Positions 7,081 to 13,677 of a stretch of DNA of 14,813 nucleotides are shown piece by piece. The stretch spans positions 1-14,813 of the forward strand of contig CALEYZ010000094.1 in the NCBI GenBank assembly GCA_937928195.1, read 5' to 3'. The position numbers were made by a program, and so were the translations under genes. The DNA comes from an uncultured Limnohabitans sp. GTDB lineage: Bacteria; Pseudomonadota; Gammaproteobacteria; Burkholderiales; Burkholderiaceae_C. Numbering within the stretch: the stretch's first letter is position 1; the number at the start of each line of letters is the position of its first letter. The notes under the pieces are model-generated. The model was given only the letters and a program-made list of their open reading frames with translations, was not told the DNA's origin and did no database searches.

Positions 7081-7582
7081 GATCCCTGGAAACACCCAAA
7101 GTATTTTGAAACACTGGCACGAGTCCGTGCCCGATGATCGCCTGGCCCACTTGGTTCGTGATGCTGGCAGGGCCTTCAACAAACGACTGCAAGTGCGTTT
7201 GCAAAAATACAATGTGTCGTTTGGGCATTGGACATTTTTGCGAATTCTTTGGACATCGGATGGCCTGACCCAAAAGGAACTCAGCGACTTAGCAGGTGTG
7301 ATGGAGCCCACCACCTTCAGCGCCATCCAAGCCATGGATGCCTTGGGTTATGTGGTGCGCAAACAAAAACCTGAGAATCGCAAAAACATGTATGTGCACC
7401 TCACCCCCAAGGGCAAAGCTTTGAAAAAAGCTTTGGTGCCCTTGGCTGTCGACGTCAATCACGTGGCAGTGCATGGCGTCAGCCAAGCCGAGCTCCTGAC
7501 AACGCGCAAGGTGCTTTTGAAAGTGATCGAAAATTTAGCGCAAGAAGAAGCACAGATGGACGGACGTCCATCGGCGCCTTAA
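7070..7582 (+). CDS. MarR-family transcriptional regulator
   Basis: A 170-residue winged-helix regulator. The helix-turn-helix spans about residues 66-95 (LTQKELSDLAGVMEPTTFSA and onward), and the wing KQKPENRKNMYVHLTPKG lies at 99-116. Flanking helices would form the dimer interface. MarR proteins are usually repressors released by small aromatic acids. Its start codon lies inside the dehydrogenase gene (11-base overlap), so it is co-transcribed with the catabolic genes and would be autoregulated if it binds the palindrome at 4769-4793. Likely inducers are phthalate, a pathway intermediate or protocatechuate; this is inference. The phthalate regulators I recall from other bacteria are IclR- or LysR-type, so MarR control would be a variation. 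The stop codon shares four bases with the converging ychF stop. Confidence 0.88.
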   Translation: MATKIPGNTQSILKHWHESVPDDRLAHLVRDAGRAFNKRLQVRLQKYNVSFGHWTFLRILWTSDGLTQKELSDLAGVMEPTTFSAIQAMDALGYVVRKQKPENRKNMYVHLTPKGKALKKALVPLAVDVNHVAVHGVSQAELLTTRKVLLKVIENLAQEEAQMDGRPSAP

Positions 7583-8670
7583 CTGCTGAACAAGAAGTTC
7601 ATCACATCGCCATCTTTGACGACGTATTCCTTGCCCTCAGCCCGCATCTTGCCGGCATCTTTGGCGCCCTGCTCGCCCTTGTAGGCGATAAAGTCTTCGT
7701 AGGAAATGGTCTGCGCACGGATATAGCCTTTTTCAAAATCCGTGTGAATCACACCTGCTGCTTGGGGACCTGTGTCGCCCACATGAATGGTCCAAGCGCG
7801 CACTTCTTTCACGCCAGCGGTGAAATAGGTTTGCAAACCCAGCAAGGCATAGGCAGAGCGAATCAAGCGGTTCAGCCCCGGCTCGGATTGGCCCAACTCT
7901 TCCAAGAACATCTGACGGTCTTCCTCCGACATTTCTGACATTTCGGCTTCGAGCTTGGCGCAAATGGCCACCACCGGTGCGTTTTGTGCCGCAGCGTAGG
8001 CTTTCAATTTGTCGAGCAAAGGATTGTTTTCAAAACCGTCTTCGGCCACATTGGCCACAAACATGGCGGGCTTGGCCGTGATCAAGAAGAATTGATTGAG
8101 CAATGGGCGTTCTTCTTTGCTGAACTCAATGGTGCGAACAGGTTTGCCTTCGTTCAGGGCGGCTTGGCATTTTTCCAAAATGGCCACCAACTTGATCGAC
8201 TCTTTGTCGCCAGAACGCGCCGTTTTTTGCACGCGGTGCAAACCTTTTTCCACCGCCGTCAAATCGGCCAAGCACAACTCAGTTTGAATGACTTCAATGT
8301 CGGAGATCGGATCCACATGGCCAGCCACGTGGATCACGTTGTCGTCTTCAAAGCAGCGCACCACGTTGATGGTGGCGTCGGTTTCACGGATATGGGCCAA
8401 GAATTTGTTGCCCAAGCCTTCGCCTGTGCTGGCACCGGCCACCAAACCCGCAATGTCCACAAACTCCACAATGGCGGGCACGATGCGCTCGGGGGAAATG
8501 ATGGCGGCCAACTCTTGCAAGCGCGGATCGGGCACCTCCACCACGCCGGTATTGGGCTCAATGGTGCAGAAAGGGTAGTTTTCGGCCGCAATGCCAGCTT
8601 TGGTCAAGGCGTTGAAAAGGGTGGACTTGCCAACGTTGGGCAGGCCCACAATGCCGCATTTGAGGCTCAT
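7579..8670 (-). CDS. ychF: Redox-regulated ATPase YchF (Obg-like, OLA1 type)
   Basis: A 363-residue protein, the same length as Escherichia coli YchF. It is a translation-factor-class P-loop NTPase that prefers ATP and associates with ribosomes. Visible motifs are the P-loop GLPNVGKST (residues 9-17), the G3 motif DIAG (72-75), and NVAE (207-210) in place of the GTP-specifying NKxD. A C-terminal TGS domain begins near residue 280 (YFTAGVKEVRAW...). The start is ATG 8670 because MSLKCGIVGLPNVGKS is the conserved N-terminus; the open frame upstream to 8991 is not family-like and overlaps the divergent gene. Gene order is housekeeping and unrelated to the catabolic block, whose rightward unit runs head-on into it. 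Confidence 0.96.
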   Translation of the reverse strand: MSLKCGIVGLPNVGKSTLFNALTKAGIAAENYPFCTIEPNTGVVEVPDPRLQELAAIISPERIVPAIVEFVDIAGLVAGASTGEGLGNKFLAHIRETDATINVVRCFEDDNVIHVAGHVDPISDIEVIQTELCLADLTAVEKGLHRVQKTARSGDKESIKLVAILEKCQAALNEGKPVRTIEFSKEERPLLNQFFLITAKPAMFVANVAEDGFENNPLLDKLKAYAAAQNAPVVAICAKLEAEMSEMSEEDRQMFLEELGQSEPGLNRLIRSAYALLGLQTYFTAGVKEVRAWTIHVGDTGPQAAGVIHTDFEKGYIRAQTISYEDFIAYKGEQGAKDAGKMRAEGKEYVVKDGDVMNFLFSS

Positions 8671-8738
8671 GGAGGACTTTCTTGGATTCTTCGAACAATC
8701 CGTGATTTTAAAGGGTGTGCGTGGTCTAATTTCCAACC
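8671..8738. promoter_or_regulatory. Divergent promoter region between ychF and the nucleotidyltransferase gene
   Basis: Only 68 bases separate the two start codons. Leftward, TAAAAT (8710-8705) is a good -10 for ychF, leaving about 34 bases to its ATG. Rightward, TCTAAT (8725-8730) sits eight bases before ATG 8739, so transcription would begin at or next to the start codon. No strong -35 is seen for either. Confidence 0.45.
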
Positions 8739-9503
8739 ATGACCCCAGCCCGTTCTGAATGCACCTTGGCAACGCCCGGCCACCCCTGTCCACGCCTGCG
8801 CGTGGTGGCCATTGTGCTGGCGGCGGGTGCCGCGTCCCGCATGGGGGGACGGCCCAAATGCTTGCTGAAACGTGACGGTCAAACCCTGCTCCAGCGCCTG
8901 CTGGCGCGCCTAGAAGCCGCTGGCATTGACGAAACAGTGCTGGTGTTGGGTCACCATGCAGATGCGGTGCAAAGGGCCCTGGATTCAGCACCTGACCATG
9001 CCACTGTCAGGCGCATGGCCCTTCACCGGGTTCTCAATCCACAGCCGACCGACGGCCAAAACAGCTCCTTGCACCTGGGCCTGGCCAAGGCCCAAACCCT
9101 CGCGCCCGACTGGCTGATGGTGGCATTGGCAGACCAACCCCTCCTTGAAACCCAAGACCTTCAGGACTTGGTGGCGGCGGTCAAACACGCGCCTGCGGGC
9201 ACGCAGATGCTCCAACCGCAAATCTCAGCTTTAACGCAAACTAAGCAAGTGTCCCAACCTGGTAATCCTGTGATGTTGCGCAAAGCCGTCATGGCCGACC
9301 TCCTCCACAATGGGCAAAGCTTGGGAAATGCAGGCGCGTCCAAACTGCCCGGTGGCAAAGAATGGCGTCAACGCAATCCCAGCCATTTTCACCCTTGGCC
9401 CACACCCAATGTGCACTACTTCGTCGACATGGACACGCCAGAAGACCTGGCGGCTCTGCAAGCCCAGCACGGAATTCAACTGGCCTGGGACGAAGGGCTT
9501 TGA
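8739..9503 (+). CDS. MobA-like NTP transferase (MocA/CoxI-like nucleotidyltransferase family)
   Basis: A 254-residue nucleotidyltransferase. The signature LAAGAASRMGGRPKCLL (residues 27-43) is the NTP-binding loop of MobA/MocA-type enzymes. The metal-site region ALADQPLL lies near residue 130, followed by QPGNPVMLRK and a C-terminal VDMDTPEDL. Relatives attach GMP or CMP to molybdopterin, and others activate sugars. No molybdenum enzyme gene lies nearby, so the substrate is unknown. The N-terminus before the signature is about 20 residues longer than usual; a GTG at 8802 would give a compact family-like start, whereas ATG 8739 leaves almost no leader. First gene of the rightward five-gene run; 21 bases separate it from the monooxygenase gene. 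Confidence 0.85.
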   Translation: MTPARSECTLATPGHPCPRLRVVAIVLAAGAASRMGGRPKCLLKRDGQTLLQRLLARLEAAGIDETVLVLGHHADAVQRALDSAPDHATVRRMALHRVLNPQPTDGQNSSLHLGLAKAQTLAPDWLMVALADQPLLETQDLQDLVAAVKHAPAGTQMLQPQISALTQTKQVSQPGNPVMLRKAVMADLLHNGQSLGNAGASKLPGGKEWRQRNPSHFHPWPTPNVHYFVDMDTPEDLAALQAQHGIQLAWDEGL

Positions 9504-9511
9504 TCGCCTTC

Positions 9512-9517
9512 TACAAT
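9512..9517 (+). promoter_or_regulatory. Possible -10 element TACAAT close to the monooxygenase start
   Basis: TACAAT lies seven bases before ATG 9525 and differs from the consensus TATAAT by one base. A transcript from it would be leaderless or nearly so. No convincing -35 is present at 17 bases, and no Shine-Dalgarno precedes the start codon. Confidence 0.3.
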
Positions 9518-9524
9518 TCACCCC

Positions 9525-10691
9525 ATGACGCACTCCTCCACCCCCTTTGACGTCTGCATTCGAGGCGCCGGCATCGTGGGCCGCAGCTTGGCCTTGTTGC
9601 TGGCCGCACAGCAATTGCGCGTGGCCTTGGTTCACAAAGGGGCTGCAGACACGACCGACACAGGGCACAGCGATGTGCGCGCCTATTCCTTGAATGCGGC
9701 CGCCAAACAATTGCTCACCGACTTGCGTTGCTGGCCAGAAGGCACAGCCTGTACGCCCATTTTGCAAATGCAAATTCAGGGCGACCAGGGCGGAGACTTG
9801 CGCTTTGACGCAGCGGAGCAAGGCGTTGAAGCCTTGAACTGGATGATCGACGTGCCCGTGCTAGAAGCCAAATTGGCACAAGCGGTGGGCTTTCAAACCT
9901 ACATTGAAGAAATGTCAGAGCCTGTGCAGGCGCCTCTGACGGTCATTTGCGAAGGCCGCGCCAGCCAAACCCGCGCAGAGTTGGGTGTGAACTTTGACGT
10001 GAAGCACTACGCACAACACGCCCTGGCCTGCCGCATTCAAACCACAGCCCCCCACCATCAAGTGGCTCGGCAGTGGTTTCAAAACACACACGGCCCCGAA
10101 ATTTTGGCCTTCTTGCCCATTGGCGGAGAAAGCAGCCACGACTGGGCCGTGGTCTGGTCGCTCACGCCCAACCGGGCACAAGAACTTTTGCAAACAGATG
10201 CCGCAGATTTTTGTGCCCAACTTGAAAGTGCTTGCGAACTGTCCGCGGGCCACATTCAACTCATCAGCGAACGCGCAGTGTGGCCTCTGCAATTGGCCAA
10301 AGCCGACAAGTGGATCGGCGACATGCCGCCCACCCACGCGAGCCACAAGCCGCAGGCCTTTGTGTTGGCGGGCGATGCAGCGCATGCCATGCATCCATTG
10401 GCGGGCCAAGGCTTGAACGTCGGCTTGGGCGATGTGGCCGAGTTGGCACGTGTCATTCAGGCCAAGGAGTTTTGGCGGCCTTTGAGCGATCACAAATTGC
10501 TGCGCCGCTACGAGCGCGCACGCCAAGCAGAGGTGCTGGCCTTAAGCTGCGTCACTGACGGTCTTCAAACTTTGTTTGCCCAGCCTTCTGCCCCCCTGCA
10601 AAAACTTCGCAACTGGGGCATGTCCGGCTTCAACCAACTCAGCCCGCTTAAAAAATGGATGGCCCAACAGGCCATGAAGTCTGCCGCTTGA
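9525..10691 (+). CDS. FAD-dependent monooxygenase, UbiH/UbiF/VisC/COQ6 family
   Basis: A 388-residue flavoprotein hydroxylase. The N-terminal dinucleotide motif is G14-A-G16-I-V-G19, RAYSLNAAA (52-60) fits the family's flavin-domain pattern, and GDAAHAMHPLAGQGLNVGLGD (283-303) is the diagnostic second FAD motif of the ubiquinone-hydroxylase branch. Members hydroxylate the benzoquinone ring during ubiquinone synthesis. Which ring position this one would act on cannot be told from sequence by eye, and a non-ubiquinone substrate is possible. The length is normal and both FAD motifs are intact. It sits second in the rightward run, 43 bases before the DsbC-type gene. Despite acting on aromatic rings as a family, it shows no positional link to the phthalate genes. 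Confidence 0.88.
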   Translation: MTHSSTPFDVCIRGAGIVGRSLALLLAAQQLRVALVHKGAADTTDTGHSDVRAYSLNAAAKQLLTDLRCWPEGTACTPILQMQIQGDQGGDLRFDAAEQGVEALNWMIDVPVLEAKLAQAVGFQTYIEEMSEPVQAPLTVICEGRASQTRAELGVNFDVKHYAQHALACRIQTTAPHHQVARQWFQNTHGPEILAFLPIGGESSHDWAVVWSLTPNRAQELLQTDAADFCAQLESACELSAGHIQLISERAVWPLQLAKADKWIGDMPPTHASHKPQAFVLAGDAAHAMHPLAGQGLNVGLGDVAELARVIQAKEFWRPLSDHKLLRRYERARQAEVLALSCVTDGLQTLFAQPSAPLQKLRNWGMSGFNQLSPLKKWMAQQAMKSAA

Positions 10692-10734
10692 AACACGTGC
10701 ACTGCCAACCTTGCCACCTTAGGAATTTGAACCC

Positions 10735-11448
10735 ATGCGCTTGATTCAAGCTTTCACCGCCACCTGCCTGCTCCTCAGTAGCGCCAGCCTTTGGGCGCAA
10801 GACGCCAACCTCAAAAAAACATTGGCCGATCGACTGCCTTCACTCCCCAAAATTGAAGAGATCAGCAAGACGCCCATGCCCGGTGTGTTTGAAATTCGCG
10901 TGCAAGGCAACGAGATTTTTTACACCGATGCCAAAGGCGATTTCCTGATTCAGGGTGCGCTCATCGACACCAAACAAAAACGCAACCTGACCGAAGAACG
11001 CAACGACAAACTGTCGGCCGTGCCCTTTGACAGCCTGCCCCTCAAATACGCCTTCACCCAAGTGAAAGGCAACGGCAAACGCAAGCTGGTGATTTTTGCC
11101 GACCCCAATTGCGGCTATTGCAAACGCTTTGAACGCGATCTGCAAAAGATCGACAACGTCACGATTTACCACATGATGTACCCCGTCCTGGGCGAAGACT
11201 CCAAAGTCAAATCGCGCAACATTGCCTGCGCCAAAGACCGCGCCAAAACCTGGAACGATTGGATGCTGCAAGGCGTCACACCGCCTGTTGCCACCTGCGA
11301 CAACCACAACATCGAAGCCATTGTGGAATTTGGCAAAAAGCATCACATCAACGGCACGCCTACGCTTTTTGTGGCCGACGGCACACGCGTGCCAGGCGCC
11401 ATTGAAGCGGCCCAAATTGAATCGCTCTTGAACTCGGTCAAACCATGA
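10735..11448 (+). CDS. DsbC-family periplasmic thiol:disulfide isomerase
   Basis: A 237-residue exported thioredoxin-fold protein. A signal peptide covers about residues 1-21 (MRLIQAFTATCLLLSSASLWA). An N-terminal dimerisation region follows, then the catalytic domain with C126-G-Y-C129 inside FADPNCGYCKRF. The cis-proline loop is G207-T-P209-T, and a second cysteine pair, C165 and C188, corresponds to the structural disulfide of DsbC. It would reshuffle wrong disulfides in the periplasm with electrons from DsbD, which is not in the window. AGGA lies ten bases before ATG 10735. The 3' end overlaps the DUF3429 gene by four bases (ATGA), showing translational coupling. The symbol is left blank because DsbC and DsbG cannot be separated with certainty here. 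Confidence 0.92.
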   Translation: MRLIQAFTATCLLLSSASLWAQDANLKKTLADRLPSLPKIEEISKTPMPGVFEIRVQGNEIFYTDAKGDFLIQGALIDTKQKRNLTEERNDKLSAVPFDSLPLKYAFTQVKGNGKRKLVIFADPNCGYCKRFERDLQKIDNVTIYHMMYPVLGEDSKVKSRNIACAKDRAKTWNDWMLQGVTPPVATCDNHNIEAIVEFGKKHHINGTPTLFVADGTRVPGAIEAAQIESLLNSVKP

Positions 11449-11894
11449 ACCCCCACGCAGATCAAACCCGCAAGCACGTCAAGCAGTTGGCCTATGCAGG
11501 GCTGGTGCCATTTGTGGGCATGGCCGTGTTGATGTGGCTGATCGATGCCGACTTGCACCCCTTTGTGACATTGGCCATGGCGGGCTACGGCGCCGCCATC
11601 GTTTCTTTTTTAGGCGGCATTCACTGGGGCATTGGCTTTAAAAATGTGGCGCGCATGCACAACGCACCCTTGTTCAACTTTGGCTGGGGTGTGGTGCCCT
11701 CTTTGCTGGCCTGGATTGCCATCACCATGCCAGCCTATGCGGGCTTGCCTTTGTTGGCCTTCATTCTGGTGATTTGCTACACCGTCGATCGCAAAGCTTA
11801 CCTTGAAGCAGGCTTGCAAGAATGGTTGCCCATGCGTTTGCACCTCACCGTTATTGCCGCCCTGAGTTGTCTGATTGGCGCTGCCGCCACTTGA
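11445..11894 (+). CDS. DUF3429-family membrane protein
   Basis: A 149-residue polytopic membrane protein with about five hydrophobic segments. AIVSFLGGIHWGIGF (residues 50-64), the WGVVPSLLAW segment (80-89) and the charged CYTVDRKAY turn are features I associate with DUF3429 proteins, a family without an established function. Its start codon overlaps the stop of the DsbC-type gene (ATGA at 11445-11448), so the two are made together. The M61 peptidase gene follows ten bases on. A role in envelope protein quality control would fit the neighbours but is conjecture. Confidence 0.8.
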   Translation: MNPHADQTRKHVKQLAYAGLVPFVGMAVLMWLIDADLHPFVTLAMAGYGAAIVSFLGGIHWGIGFKNVARMHNAPLFNFGWGVVPSLLAWIAITMPAYAGLPLLAFILVICYTVDRKAYLEAGLQEWLPMRLHLTVIAALSCLIGAAAT

Positions 11895-11904
11895 ATTTTA
11901 AAAA

Positions 11905-13671
11905 ATGTCCGCCATTCATTACACCGTCGACGCCAGTCAAACCCACAGCCACCTCTTTCAAATTTCTTTGCACATTGCCAAACCCGATGCGGGCCAGGTC
12001 GTGTCACTGCCCGTGTGGATTCCTGGCAGTTATTTGGTGCGCGAATTTTCGAAGCATTTGCAAAACCTCAAAGCCAAACAAGGCGGCAAAGCGGTGGCGG
12101 TTTTTCAGGACCACAAAAGCCAATGGCGCTTCGATTGCAAAAATACCGCCGCCCTTGAGCTGACCTACGAAGTCTATGCCTTTGACAATTCTGTGCGCAC
12201 TGCCTGGCTTGACACCCAACGCGGTTTCTTCAATGGCACCAGCGTTTGCCTGCGTGTACACGGCCAAGAAGACACGCCCCATGTGCTCACCCTCAAGGCA
12301 CCCAAAGACTCAACTTGGTCTGTGGCCACTGGCTTAACCAGCGTCAAGGTCAACAAGCAAGGCTTTGGCGAGTATGTGGCGGCGCATTACGACGAGCTGG
12401 TCGATTGTCCCTTTGAGATGGGTAACTTTTGGCGCGGTCAATTCACGGCTTGTGGCATCCCCCACGAGTTTGTGGTGGCGGGTGCCATGGCCTCGTTTGA
12501 CGGCACACGTTTGCTGGCCGACACTCAAAAAATTTGCGAAGCTGAAATCAAGTTTTGGCATGAGAAAAAGCCCGCAGCCAACGCGCCCTACCAACGTTAT
12601 GTCTTCATGCTCAATGCGGTGGAAGAAGGCTATGGCGGCTTAGAGCATCGCAATTCCACGGCCCTCATTTGCAACCGGCGTGATTTGCCTTCTTTGGACA
12701 TGAAGAAAATGTCAGAAGGCTATGTCACCTTGTTGGGCCTCATCAGCCACGAGTACTTCCACACATGGAATGTGAAGCAGCTTCGCCCCGCCGAGTTCAA
12801 ACGCTATGACTACACCCAAGAGAACTACACCGAACTGTTGTGGTTCTTTGAAGGCTTCACCAGCTACTACGATGACTTGCTGCTGCGCCGTGCCAAATTG
12901 ATTGACGATGCGCAGTATTTCAAACTGCTCAACAAAACCATCAATTTGGTCTTGCAGGCACCAGGCCGCCAAGTTCAAAGCGTGGCGCAAGCCAGTTTTG
13001 ACGCGTGGGTGAAGTACTACCGCCAAGACGAAAACACCCCCAACGCCACCATCAGCTACTACACCAAGGGTGCGCTGGTCGCTTTGTGCATTGACCTCAG
13101 CATGCGCTCAGAAGGCACGTCCAATTTGGACGCCGTGATGCGCGGTTTGTGGGCTCGCTGCAAAGGTGGCCCTTTGAGTGAAGCCGATTTGTTGGCCGAA
13201 CTCGAAGCGCAAACCGGCAGAAGCTGGAAGAAAGAAATCAAAGCCTGGGTACACAGCACCCAAGAGTTGCCGCTCAAAACTTTGCTGTCCTCACACGGCG
13301 TGGTGGTGCACGAAGATGCACCGCAAATGGCGCAGCGCTTGGGCCTGCGCGTGGCCGAGGTGCAAGGTGTGGTGCAAATCAAAGCCGTTCTGCGCGGCGG
13401 TGCTGCAGAAAAAGCTGGCATGGCCGCAGGGGATGAATGGTGGGCGGTGGCCAGCCCGAAAGCCAAATCACAAACATGGCGCTTGAAAAAACTCGATGAC
13501 CTGACCCTGCTGTTGGGCAATGAGAAAAAAGCCGTGGCCACCGTCACACGCGATCAAAAAGTGTTTGCCCTGCCACTGACCTTGCCCACCGATGTGCACA
13601 CTTGGCGCTTAAGCCAAACAAGTACTTCGCACAACGCCCGCACCAGCGCTTGGCTGGACGGGGCAGCTTAA
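11905..13671 (+). CDS. M61-family metallopeptidase with C-terminal PDZ region
   Basis: A 588-residue zinc peptidase of the M61 (glycyl aminopeptidase) family. The zinc motif is H282-E-Y-F-H286 in SHEYFHTWNVKQLRP, and the third ligand is likely E316 in WFFEGFTSYYDD. GGLEHRNS (244-251) just before is the substrate-binding segment conserved in M61 and related M1 enzymes. The N-terminal part (to about 170) is a beta-rich domain, and residues around 470-555 (GLRVAEVQGVVQIKAVLRGGAAEKAGMAAGDEWWAV...) form a PDZ-like domain. No signal peptide is visible, which points to the cytoplasm unless export is unusual. There is no Shine-Dalgarno before ATG 11905; the ten-base gap from the DUF3429 gene suggests coupled expression. 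It ends six bases from the converging paaK gene with no terminator hairpin. Length is normal for the family. Confidence 0.93.
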   Translation: MSAIHYTVDASQTHSHLFQISLHIAKPDAGQVVSLPVWIPGSYLVREFSKHLQNLKAKQGGKAVAVFQDHKSQWRFDCKNTAALELTYEVYAFDNSVRTAWLDTQRGFFNGTSVCLRVHGQEDTPHVLTLKAPKDSTWSVATGLTSVKVNKQGFGEYVAAHYDELVDCPFEMGNFWRGQFTACGIPHEFVVAGAMASFDGTRLLADTQKICEAEIKFWHEKKPAANAPYQRYVFMLNAVEEGYGGLEHRNSTALICNRRDLPSLDMKKMSEGYVTLLGLISHEYFHTWNVKQLRPAEFKRYDYTQENYTELLWFFEGFTSYYDDLLLRRAKLIDDAQYFKLLNKTINLVLQAPGRQVQSVAQASFDAWVKYYRQDENTPNATISYYTKGALVALCIDLSMRSEGTSNLDAVMRGLWARCKGGPLSEADLLAELEAQTGRSWKKEIKAWVHSTQELPLKTLLSSHGVVVHEDAPQMAQRLGLRVAEVQGVVQIKAVLRGGAAEKAGMAAGDEWWAVASPKAKSQTWRLKKLDDLTLLLGNEKKAVATVTRDQKVFALPLTLPTDVHTWRLSQTSTSHNARTSAWLDGAA

Positions 13672-13677
13672 ACCGAT

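Noticed and set aside
7984..8742. 252-codon open frame on the plus strand across ychF
   Set aside because: It is antisense to a well-conserved gene and its histidine- and glutamine-rich translation looks like an out-of-frame shadow.
8671..8991. Upstream extension of the ychF reading frame
   Set aside because: YchF proteins begin MxLKCGIVGLPNVGKS; the extra residues are not family-like and overlap the divergent transferase gene.
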